From positions 1 to 39,221 of the forward strand of contig JAKPQA010000215.1 in assembly GCA_029547025.1 (NCBI GenBank): a DNA stretch of 39,221 nucleotides, given 5' to 3'. Positions 7,333 to 15,009 of the stretch are shown here, one piece after another. Both the position numbers and the translations under genes were made by a program. The notes under the pieces were generated by a model. It saw only the letters and a list, made by a program, of their open reading frames with translations, did no database searches and was not told the DNA's origin. The stretch's first letter is position 1. Each line of letters opens with the position of its first letter. Origin of the DNA: Armatimonadota bacterium. GTDB lineage: Bacteria; Armatimonadota; Zipacnadia; UBA1398; JAKPQA01.

Positions 7333-8106
7333 ATGCCGATGCTCGATTCGACGTGGAAGGTCTGTGTGCTCATTGGCGTGCTCGTTATCATCCGGATGGC
7401 TCTGCGGTTCGATGGCGGACTCAAGCCGGAGACGAGGCGTTCGCTGATCGAGTTTGTCGACTCGGCACTCATCGCGCTGGCCCTGGTTTTCTTCATTATC
7501 CGGCCGTTCGTCATCCAGGCGTTCTACATCCCGTCGCGGTCGATGGAGGATACGCTCAAGATTAACGACCGGATCCTGGTCAACCGCTTCGTCTACCGGT
7601 ACCTGGGACCCAAGCGCGGGGACATTGTCGTGTTCAAGGCGCCGCCCAAGGCACTGGAGACCTCGTCGGGCTCACCGGAGGAGAAGGACTTCATCAAGCG
7701 CCTGATTGGCCTGCCCGGCGACCGGATTCGCGTGCGTGACGGGTATGTCGAGATCAACGGTCAGCGCCAGGATGAGCCATACGTCCGGGAGCGGCCCCTG
7801 TACACCTACCCGGCACCCGAGGACTACATGGAGGGCACCCTGCCCATCGACGGCGACGAGGTCGTGGTGCCCCAGGGTGCCTACTTTGTCCTCGGCGACA
7901 ACCGGAACCAGAGTCACGACGGTCACCGTTGGGGTTTCGTCCCGCGGGAGAACGTGCTGGGCAAGGCGCTGCTGGTGTTCTTCTCATGGCCGCCCAAGGA
8001 GCCTGGCGCGGAGGGCGGCGGGTTCGACCTCAAGCGGCTCGGATGGCGCCGTTTGTCCGACCGGCCCAAGCCCATCCCCTTCGGCGTAGAAGAGCCCCTC
8101 TCATAG
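7333..8106 (+). CDS. lepB: Signal peptidase I (first of two)
   Basis: Type I signal peptidase (257 aa), a membrane serine/lysine protease that removes signal peptides from exported proteins. Two hydrophobic segments (~7-22 and ~42-62) anchor it. The catalytic Ser is Ser70 in YIPSRSMEDTL and the general-base Lys is Lys122 in FIKRLIGLPGD. Box E is visible as VLGDNRNQSHDGHRWGF. An insert (KALETSSGSPEEK) lies before the Lys box. GGGAGGTGGGG precedes the ATG at 7333. It follows rplS and directly precedes a second, diverged lepB, suggesting two enzymes with different substrates or roles; the window encodes many secreted proteins that would need them. Confidence 0.95.
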   Translation: MPMLDSTWKVCVLIGVLVIIRMALRFDGGLKPETRRSLIEFVDSALIALALVFFIIRPFVIQAFYIPSRSMEDTLKINDRILVNRFVYRYLGPKRGDIVVFKAPPKALETSSGSPEEKDFIKRLIGLPGDRIRVRDGYVEINGQRQDEPYVRERPLYTYPAPEDYMEGTLPIDGDEVVVPQGAYFVLGDNRNQSHDGHRWGFVPRENVLGKALLVFFSWPPKEPGAEGGGFDLKRLGWRRLSDRPKPIPFGVEEPLS

Positions 8107-8118
8107 GAGGACGGTGCT

Positions 8119-8820
8119 GTGGACCCCAACGGAGCCTCCGTTGCGGTGCTGCTGCTCGTCCTGGTGGGCTTCTGCGTCTCGGTTCGGGTCTGGGAATGGC
8201 GCCGGGGCCAGTTGGAGCCCTCGGGATTGCGGTCTGTCGCCGACAGCGCCCTCTCGGGGGTGGCCCTCTTCTTTCTGCTCGTCCGCCCCTTCGTCGTGGA
8301 GGTGGTGGGCATCCCTGGTGATGGCCGCAGCATGCGACCGGGCTTTCACGAGAGAGACCGGATCGTGGCCAACAAGATCGGAACACGTTACTGCGCGCCG
8401 CGGCGCGGCGATGTCATCATCTTCCGCGCGCCACCCGCCGCCACGGACCTCAGACCGGGGCAGAAGCGGCTCATCAAACGGGTGATCGGGTTGCCGGGTG
8501 ACCGGATACGGGCCGACCAAGACGGTCACCTGCTCCTTAACGGCACGTCGCTCGCGGAGCCCTATGTGGCCGAACCGATGCGATATCTACCCTTCCCGGG
8601 ACCCAACCACAACAGCTTGGCTCTCAACGTTCACCAGGGCGAGGTGGTCGTGCCCGAGGGCAAGCTGTTCGTGCTTGGCGACAATCGGAACGCCAGCTAC
8701 GATAGCAGCCAGTGGGGGTTCCTTTCGCTCGACCTGATCGAGGGGAAGGCCAGTGCGGTGCTATGGCCCCCTCAGCGCGCCCGCCTGGTCAGACGGGGCT
8801 TGGCAGGTCTGTCGCCTTGA
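8119..8820 (+). CDS. lepB: Signal peptidase I paralogue (second of two)
   Basis: A second type I signal peptidase (233 aa), 12 bp after the first. It starts with GTG at 8119, 8 nt after an AGGAGG site. Membrane segments are near 7-23 and 43-61. The catalytic Ser is Ser71 in [14 protein letters not shown], where the loop before the Ser is longer than the usual IPSGSM; Lys120 lies in [13 protein letters not shown]. Box E reads [17 protein letters not shown]. Both catalytic residues are present, so it is probably active. The changed Ser-side loop lines the substrate pocket in this family, so an altered cleavage preference is a reasonable inference. Confidence 0.93.
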   Translation: MDPNGASVAVLLLVLVGFCVSVRVWEWRRGQLEPSGLRSVADSALSGVALFFLLVRPFVVEVVGIPGDGRSMRPGFHERDRIVANKIGTRYCAPRRGDVIIFRAPPAATDLRPGQKRLIKRVIGLPGDRIRADQDGHLLLNGTSLAEPYVAEPMRYLPFPGPNHNSLALNVHQGEVVVPEGKLFVLGDNRNASYDSSQWGFLSLDLIEGKASAVLWPPQRARLVRRGLAGLSP

Positions 8821-9509
8821 TCCGGGAGGAGCAACCGCCGCTGTTCCCCCCCCCACGTCCACGTCGGGGGAAGGGGGCCCATCCGCTCTTGCGCTTTGAG
8901 GACGAGCTATGGGCCCGAGGTCTCCTCCGCGTTGCGGGGGTGGATGAGGCCGGACGGGGGCCCCTGGCAGGCCCGCTCGTCGCGGCCGCCGTGATCCTGA
9001 GGCCACACGCACCCGTGGGCCTGATCCGGGACTCCAAGCGGCTCAGCGCGGCGCAGCGCGACGATGTGATCGCCTTCATCCACGAACAGGCTCTGACCTG
9101 GAGCGTGGCCCGGATCGAGCCCGGAGACATTGACCGGCTCAACGTACTGCAGGCGACGTTGCGGGCCATGCGAATGGCCGTCGAGCGCCTCCGCACTCGA
9201 GTCGACTACGTGCTCGTCGACGGCACCTACTGCATACCGGGCGCCGGTCTTGCCCAGCGAAGCCTGGTTCGGGGCGATCAGCGCTCCGCCTCGGTGGCCG
9301 CGGCATCCATTGTCGCCAAGGTCACACGCGACCGCATCATGATGGAGTACCACGCGCAGTACCCGGAGTATGGTTTCGATGAGCACAAGGGCTACGGTAC
9401 GGCCGCACACCTCGACGCGTTGCGCCTCCATGGCCCGTGCCCCATCCACCGCCGATCCTTCGGTCCCGTGCGCGAACTGACCGAGGCGAGGCTCAACCTG
9501 GATGCCTAG
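8817..9509 (+). CDS. rnhB: Ribonuclease HII
   Basis: RNase HII (~230 aa) cleaves the RNA strand of RNA-DNA hybrids and single ribonucleotides in DNA. Motifs are [15 protein letters not shown] with catalytic Asp43-Glu44, [17 protein letters not shown] with the third acidic residue (~135), and the C-terminal [10 protein letters not shown] / [11 protein letters not shown]. The start is uncertain. TTG at 8817 overlaps the lepB stop in TTGA and gives a normal length. In-frame ATGs at 8763 and 8712 would lie inside lepB and add unsupported Pro/Arg-rich residues. It overlaps yraN by 8 bp. Confidence 0.93.
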   Translation: MIREEQPPLFPPPRPRRGKGAHPLLRFEDELWARGLLRVAGVDEAGRGPLAGPLVAAAVILRPHAPVGLIRDSKRLSAAQRDDVIAFIHEQALTWSVARIEPGDIDRLNVLQATLRAMRMAVERLRTRVDYVLVDGTYCIPGAGLAQRSLVRGDQRSASVAAASIVAKVTRDRIMMEYHAQYPEYGFDEHKGYGTAAHLDALRLHGPCPIHRRSFGPVRELTEARLNLDA

Positions 9510-9870
9510 AGGAACCTCCGAGGTAGGCCTTGCCGCTGAGCAGACGGTGTGCCGGTTCCTCCGGCACAAGGGCCTGCGGATCGTGGCGACCCGTTTCCGC
9601 TCGCGCCGAGGCGAGATCGACATCATCGCCCGCGACGGGGCCACCTATGTGTTCGTTGAGGTCCGCGCCCGCCAAGCCGGCGCCCCGTATCGTCCGGGCG
9701 CGACCGTCACCGCCGCGAAGCAACGGAACGTGATCCGGACGGCCGAGGCATACCTGGCCGCACATCGCCTGGGACAGCCACCGTGCCGTTTCGATGTGGC
9801 CGAGGTCTTCCTCGACCGGGACCAGCGCCCCGAGCGCATCGAGCTCATCGAGAACGCCTTCACGGCATGA
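9502..9870 (+). CDS. yraN: YraN/UPF0102 endonuclease-like protein
   Basis: A 122-aa UPF0102 protein, a small fold related to Holliday-junction resolvase/restriction endonucleases. Key residues are visible: the early Glu in GLAAEQTVCRFL, then RSRRGEIDIIARDGATYVFV-EVRARQ, which carries the Asp and Glu-x-Lys/Arg nuclease-like core. The biochemical role is not settled in the family. It overlaps rnhB by 8 bp and closes the housekeeping operon, an order common in many bacteria. The next gene is convergent after only 7 bp, so its terminator must lie within coding sequence or be absent. Confidence 0.93.
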   Translation: MPRGTSEVGLAAEQTVCRFLRHKGLRIVATRFRSRRGEIDIIARDGATYVFVEVRARQAGAPYRPGATVTAAKQRNVIRTAEAYLAAHRLGQPPCRFDVAEVFLDRDQRPERIELIENAFTA

Positions 9871-9877
9871 GCGACCG

Positions 9878-11176
9878 CTAACCCAGCCTCCAAGGCTTCC
9901 GGTACTCATAGTGCAGTAGTCTGTTGGCCTCGTCGGGACGGGTGAACCTTTCGCGCTTGGCGTCCCACTCCACGCGAGCTTCGAGGGCGAGCGCGATGTT
10001 CCCCAGGTGGGAGAAGGTGGTCGAACGGTGCCCGACCTCCACATCGGCTCTGGGGCGCTGGCGGGACTTGACGCAGTCGAGGAAGTCACGGATGTGGGCC
10101 ACGGTCAGGTCGCCCTCGTCGGCTCTCACAGTCGTGGCCTCGGGTAGGGGTTTCGGATCCCCAAACTGCCCAGCCGTCTCCGGCAGGATCTCGTAACTCG
10201 ACGTGGTGGCGAACACGGTGCCCAGGGTGCCGCGAAGCTCCACTTCAGCATTCCGCGCGAATGGAGAGGTCCCGCTCGCCTCGTACTGCCCGAACAGCAG
10301 CAGGCGGCCCGACGCGAACTCGTAGGTGGCATGCAGCGTGTCGGGGATCGTCCGGTCGTCGTCGACGGCGAACCGCCCGCCGTGGCACGAGACCGAGGCC
10401 GGCGCCTCCTCGTCGAGCAGCCAGCGCAGCAGGTCGAAGTAGTGCACGCCCCAGTTGCCGAGCTGGGACGAGTAGGCATCCCACCAGCGGAACTTGTAGG
10501 GGGCGATGTTCGCCCGGAACGGCCGCCGCGGCCGCGGTCCCAGCCACATGTCCCAGTCGAGGTTGTCCGGCGGCTCCGTGTCGGCAAGCCGCCCGATGCC
10601 CGAGGGGAACATGTTCGTGATGCGGTATGCCCGGGCCACAGTAACCTTGCCCACGACGCCGTTCCGGATGACGACCGCCAGGTCCGAGAACATGCGCGAG
10701 GCCCGGCGCTGCACACCGACCTGCACGACCCGGCCACTGCGCCGGGCCGCCTCTACCATGCGACGCCCCTCCCTTACGGTCATGGAGAGGGGCTTCTCGA
10801 CGTAGACGTCCTTCTCGGCGTCGCAGGCGTTGATGGTCTGGATCGCATGCCAGTGGTCGGGTGTTGCCACGAACACGGCATCGAGGTCGCGGAGGTCCAG
10901 CATGCGGCGGAAGTCACGAAACACGCGGGCCGAGGAGCCGCACTCCTGAGCCCACTTCTGCAGGTGGGGCTCGTATACGTCGCACAACGCGACGATCTCG
11001 GCATCCTTGTGCGGCCGGAGCGCCTCGATGAGCTGCCCGCCGCGGTTGCCGACACCGATGAACCCGACCCGGACGCGTTCGTTAGCGCCGAGCACACGAG
11101 ACGAGCTGAGCGCAGTGGCCGCCAAGGTCGCGGCCGATGCTCTCACGAACTGCCTGCGCGTCACTCCCGAGTTCAT
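9878..11176 (-). CDS. Tat-exported Gfo/Idh/MocA-family oxidoreductase
   Basis: A 432-aa NAD(P)-dependent oxidoreductase of the Gfo/Idh/MocA family with a twin-arginine signal (TRRQFVRASAATLAATA, cut near residue 31). The Rossmann fold shows GFIGVGNRGGQLIEAL (~38-53). The catalytic-lysine motif is VEKPLSM (EKP 127-129), and the C-terminal domain carries WGVHYFDLLRWLL, the usual substrate-site His/Asp helix. Export in folded form with bound cofactor is typical of such Tat substrates. It stands divergent to the GH38 gene (227-bp gap), which suggests shared control and a role in oxidising or epimerising a released sugar; that link is inference. Substrate unknown. Confidence 0.9.
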   Translation of the reverse strand: MNSGVTRRQFVRASAATLAATALSSSRVLGANERVRVGFIGVGNRGGQLIEALRPHKDAEIVALCDVYEPHLQKWAQECGSSARVFRDFRRMLDLRDLDAVFVATPDHWHAIQTINACDAEKDVYVEKPLSMTVREGRRMVEAARRSGRVVQVGVQRRASRMFSDLAVVIRNGVVGKVTVARAYRITNMFPSGIGRLADTEPPDNLDWDMWLGPRPRRPFRANIAPYKFRWWDAYSSQLGNWGVHYFDLLRWLLDEEAPASVSCHGGRFAVDDDRTIPDTLHATYEFASGRLLLFGQYEASGTSPFARNAEVELRGTLGTVFATTSSYEILPETAGQFGDPKPLPEATTVRADEGDLTVAHIRDFLDCVKSRQRPRADVEVGHRSTTFSHLGNIALALEARVEWDAKRERFTRPDEANRLLHYEYRKPWRLG

Positions 11177-11403
11177 GACGACCCACCCTCCGAACGCAAG
11201 GGGCGCCCGGCGCGCCCGATGATGCCAACCCGGTCACGGGCAGGCCCTGGCACAGGATGGGCGCTGCTCCCACGTACCTTCGGGCGGCGACCCGGTTCCA
11301 TTCGCGGTGCCGCACGCTCGCGCCTCCGGCAGGTTATTCGGCCGGCCTGTCCCGAATGCATACGCCAGCCCGCCCGTGCGGTACCACGAAGGAGGCGCTT
11401 CCT

Positions 11404-13893
11404 GTGGCAGCACGCCAAGTGCATCTGGTCTGCAATGCTCACCTCGACCCCGTGTGGCTGTGGGAATGGGAAGAGGGCGCCGCCGAGGCCGTGTCGACCT
11501 TCCGCACTGCCGCCGATCTGTGCGAGGAGTTCGACGGCTTCATCTTCAACCACAACGAGGTCATCCTGTACCGGTGGATCGAGGAGTATGAACCCGAGCT
11601 GTTTGCCCGCATCCAGCGCCTTGTGGCCGAGGGCCGGTGGCACATCTGCGGCGGCTGGTATCTCCAGCCCGACTGCAACATGCCCTCGGGTGAGTCGTTC
11701 GTCCGGCAGATTCTGGCCGGGCGGCGCTACTTCCGCAGTCACTTCAACGCGGTCCCGACGGTTGCCGTGAACTTCGACTCCTTTGGCCACTGCTGGGGCC
11801 TGCCACAGATCCTGCGAAAGAGCGGCTATGAGGGCTATCTATGCTGCCGCCCCGGGCCGGGTGAGATCGAGCTGCCGCAGGACACGTTCATCTGGGTGGG
11901 CGCGGATGGCTCCGAGGTGCTCGCCACCCGGTCATCGGTCTGGTACAACTCCCCTCTGGGCGGCGCGCGCAACAAGGTCGAGGCGTGGCTTGCCGACCAC
12001 CCGGACGAGCCCTGCGGCTTGGTCCTCTGGGGTGTCGGCGACCACGGAGGCGGACCATCGCGCAACGACCTGCGTGACCTGGCGTCACTGCTCGCGGAGC
12101 ACCCTGAGCACGGCATCGTCCATTCCACTCCTGAGGGATTCCACGCTGGCCAGCGGGCGGCCCGTGGCGACTTCCCCCAATGGCGCCGCGACATCAACCC
12201 GTGGGGGCCGGGCTGCTACACCTCGATGGTCCGCATCAAACAGAAGCACCGCCGGCTTGAGTGCGACCTGTACACCCTGGAGAAGATGGCCGCATCGGCC
12301 TGGGTACAGGGCCTGATGGACTACCCATCGGACGAGATCTCCGAGGCGCTCCAGGATCTCCTGACCTGCGAGTTCCACGACATCCTCCCGGGATCGTCGG
12401 CACCCACGGTGGAGGAGATGGCTCTGCGCCTTCTGGACCACGGCCTCGAGATCGCGTCCCGCCTGCGGGCCCGAGCCTTCTTCGCCCTATGCTCCGGCCA
12501 ACCCGCACCCGCCGATGGGGAGATCGCGATCCTTGCCTACAACCCCCACCCGTTCGCAGTCGATACCATTCTTGAGGTCGAGTTCCAGCTCGCCGACCAA
12601 AACTGGGAGGACACCTTTACGAATCCCCTCGTGCATCAGAACGGTGTGGCGGTGCCGTGCCAGTGCGAGAAGGAGCAGTCGAACCTCACTCTGGACTGGC
12701 GCAAGCGAGTGGCCTTCCGCGCCACCTTGGCGCCGTCCCAGATGAACCGCTTCGACACCAAGCTCGAAGTGCTCCCGAAGAAGCCCGCACTGCCGACTAT
12801 TGTCGACGACGCGTACCTTTTCCGAACCGAGGAGCTTGAGGTTGCCGTCAACGCGCGCACAGGCCTGGTGGACCGCCTCCGCATCGGCGGACTCGACTAC
12901 GTCGGCCCCCGGGCGTTCGAGCCCCTGGTCATGCGCGATAACGAGGACCCATGGGGTATGGGCGTCCGGGGCTATCGCGAGGTTATCGGGCGGTTCGAGC
13001 TCATGTCACCGGAGGAGGGCACCCGGTTCTCCGGAGTGACTTCGGGCCTGCTGCCCTCGGTCCGCATCGTCGAGGATGGCCCCGTGCGCACGGTGGTTGA
13101 GGCCGTGATGGCCTACGGACAGTCGGCCGTCTGCCAGCGCTACAAGCTGCCGAAGCAGGGCACCGAGATTGAGGTGGAGATCCGCGTCTTCTGGGCGGAG
13201 AAGGACCGCATGCTCAAGCTCAGTATCCCGGTGCCTCCGGGCGACTATCGCTACGTGGGCCAGACCGCCTTCGCCGTCACCGAGCTGCCCACCAACGGTG
13301 ACGAAGCCGTGGCCCAGCAGTGGACGGCGGCCGTCTCGAGGGACGGCTCGAGAGCGTTGACCTGCATCAATGAGGGGACCTACGGCTCCGACTTCTCGGA
13401 GGACGGCCTTCGGATGACGCTGCTCCACTCGCCCGCCTATTCGGGACATCCCATCTTTGACCGGCCCATCGTTCCGCAGGACCGGTTCTCGCCGCGCATC
13501 GACCAGGGGGAACGGGTGTTCCGGTTCTGGATCAACGGAGGACCCGCCGAGGCGCGACTGGCCGCCGTGGATCGCGAGGCCCAGGTCCATCAGCAGTGCC
13601 CGTTCGTGCTTTCTTTCCGCCCCAGCGGTACGGGGGAGCGGCCGAAGCCGCTGGTCACACTCAGCGACGACGCCGTCGTGCTGTCTGCCGCCAAGCGGGC
13701 TGAGGGCGACGATGAGGCGCTCATCTTGCGGCTCTATGAGCCCACCGGCCAGGGGCGCGAGACGCGCCTGTCGTTGCCCTGGCTGGGCGGCGAGCTCTCG
13801 GTCGCGCTTTCACCCTTCGAGGTGAAGACCCTCCGCGTGAACCCCGACACGGGCGAGGTTACCGAGACCGATCTGCTGGAACAGGGAGTGTGA
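11404..13893 (+). CDS. GH38 alpha-mannosidase
   Basis: An 829-aa glycoside hydrolase of family GH38, a zinc-dependent alpha-mannosidase. I start it at GTG 11404, which lies 8 nt after GGAGG; the open frame reaches back to 11257 but the extra 49 residues are low-complexity. Zinc and catalytic residues are visible: NAHLDPVWLW (His13, Asp15), the nucleophile Asp125 in VNFDSFGHCWG, and the later His in GVGDHGGGPSRND. The middle helical domain includes LLTCEFHDILPGSS, typical of the family, and the C-terminal half is beta-sandwich. No signal peptide is seen, so it should act in the cytoplasm on imported mannosides. It is transcribed divergently from the Gfo/Idh gene. Confidence 0.93.
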   Translation: MAARQVHLVCNAHLDPVWLWEWEEGAAEAVSTFRTAADLCEEFDGFIFNHNEVILYRWIEEYEPELFARIQRLVAEGRWHICGGWYLQPDCNMPSGESFVRQILAGRRYFRSHFNAVPTVAVNFDSFGHCWGLPQILRKSGYEGYLCCRPGPGEIELPQDTFIWVGADGSEVLATRSSVWYNSPLGGARNKVEAWLADHPDEPCGLVLWGVGDHGGGPSRNDLRDLASLLAEHPEHGIVHSTPEGFHAGQRAARGDFPQWRRDINPWGPGCYTSMVRIKQKHRRLECDLYTLEKMAASAWVQGLMDYPSDEISEALQDLLTCEFHDILPGSSAPTVEEMALRLLDHGLEIASRLRARAFFALCSGQPAPADGEIAILAYNPHPFAVDTILEVEFQLADQNWEDTFTNPLVHQNGVAVPCQCEKEQSNLTLDWRKRVAFRATLAPSQMNRFDTKLEVLPKKPALPTIVDDAYLFRTEELEVAVNARTGLVDRLRIGGLDYVGPRAFEPLVMRDNEDPWGMGVRGYREVIGRFELMSPEEGTRFSGVTSGLLPSVRIVEDGPVRTVVEAVMAYGQSAVCQRYKLPKQGTEIEVEIRVFWAEKDRMLKLSIPVPPGDYRYVGQTAFAVTELPTNGDEAVAQQWTAAVSRDGSRALTCINEGTYGSDFSEDGLRMTLLHSPAYSGHPIFDRPIVPQDRFSPRIDQGERVFRFWINGGPAEARLAAVDREAQVHQQCPFVLSFRPSGTGERPKPLVTLSDDAVVLSAAKRAEGDDEALILRLYEPTGQGRETRLSLPWLGGELSVALSPFEVKTLRVNPDTGEVTETDLLEQGV

Positions 13894-13934
13894 GACGGCC
13901 AGCGGCCCGGTGCCGCGCCGGCCCTGAACGGCGC

Positions 13935-14897
13935 CTAAGGCAGCCGTGCCATCGCCTCGATCTCGGCAAACCGCTCGGCGGCGACCCACTCGCCGTAGGG
14001 GACGTAGCGGCGCGCGTCGTGCCAGGCCGCCCACGCATCGCCGGCGCGACCGCCCAGCTCGAGCTGGTGGCTAACCAGCGCCTGTTCCGCTCGGATGAAG
14101 GCCGTGCGCGTCGTGTCATCCCACCGTGGCATGTGCCTCGCCAGCCGGGCCAGGCGGTCGACGATCACCTTCGAGACCCGCTCCCCCTCGTCAGCTGAGC
14201 TCTCACGCTTCGGGTCGCCGCCGCCTATGCCCCTGTAGGGCGGCGGGCCCTCGAGGCGGGACAGGTCCACGAGCTCAGGATGGAGTGCCATCAGTAGCGA
14301 TGTCTCGAACCGCCCACCATGATCGCCGAGATAGCCGGCGTCCATGGCCAGGAGGTACTCGGGCGTGCCGAGGATCGGAATCGCCAGGCGCTGGCTCTCG
14401 CGGACGGCCGTCTCGCGGACCGCGATCTGCTGGGACGCTCCGTAGTGGCCAGTCAGCACGATAGCGGCCCGGAAACCAATGCGCTTGAGCTCGGCGAGGA
14501 TGCCTCGAAGCCACGGCTCGAGAAGGTGGGACGAGAACGTCGGCTCCGGCTCCATCACCACCGTGTAGGGCTCGGCGACCCCACCCACGCCGCCATAGAG
14601 CGGTGGTAGCACGATCCCGCCGCCCTGTCTCGCGGCGCGCACGCACAGGGCGTGGGCTTTGAGGGCATCGAGGCCCAGCGCGTTCTGGTAGCCGTGCCAC
14701 TCGAGTGTCCCAAGAGGCACGAAGGCCGTCGGGCAGGCCTCGAGCGCAGCCTTCATCTCGTGGGGGAGCATGAGCTCCCACTGGACCTTCGGGCCGTCGG
14801 CCGCCATCGGTGGTCCCTCCTGGGTGGCTTGGGCGCTCGCGCGCGCCGCGAGCACGGTGCCCGCCGCCATCGCCTTCAAGAACTCCCGGCGGCGCAC
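13935..14897 (-). CDS. Tat-exported creatininase-family amidohydrolase
   Basis: A ~320-aa member of the creatinine amidohydrolase superfamily (metal-dependent). The likely start is GTG at 14897, because GGAAGGGGG lies just upstream and it leaves a compact Tat signal (RRREFLKAMAAGTVLAA, cut near ASA). An ATG at 14921 and the longer frame to 15023 lack ribosome sites. Family motifs are LGTLEWHGYQNALGLDALKA (Glu/His/Asp metal ligands, ~68-87), VLTGHYGASQ (~155) and DHGGRFETSLLMALHPELV with the ligand Glu. True creatininases are cytoplasmic, so the Tat signal points to a different periplasmic substrate. It lies between two glycosidase genes and is convergent to GH38 (41-bp gap). Confidence 0.85.
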   Translation of the reverse strand: MRRREFLKAMAAGTVLAARASAQATQEGPPMAADGPKVQWELMLPHEMKAALEACPTAFVPLGTLEWHGYQNALGLDALKAHALCVRAARQGGGIVLPPLYGGVGGVAEPYTVVMEPEPTFSSHLLEPWLRGILAELKRIGFRAAIVLTGHYGASQQIAVRETAVRESQRLAIPILGTPEYLLAMDAGYLGDHGGRFETSLLMALHPELVDLSRLEGPPPYRGIGGGDPKRESSADEGERVSKVIVDRLARLARHMPRWDDTTRTAFIRAEQALVSHQLELGGRAGDAWAAWHDARRYVPYGEWVAAERFAEIEAMARLP

Positions 14898-15009
14898 GCG
14901 TAGGCCCCCTTCCAGCAGCATCGCCGGCAGTCTTCGGCGTGGGAAGCCTCGCGTCCTCGACAGAGCGGCAGGCGAATGCCGCACGCTGGGGGAAGAGCCG
15001 GGCGGAGTG

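Noticed and set aside
10331-11770. 479-codon plus-strand frame over the Gfo/Idh gene
   Set aside because: It overlaps real genes on the other strand and in another frame; the protein is unlike any family I recognise.
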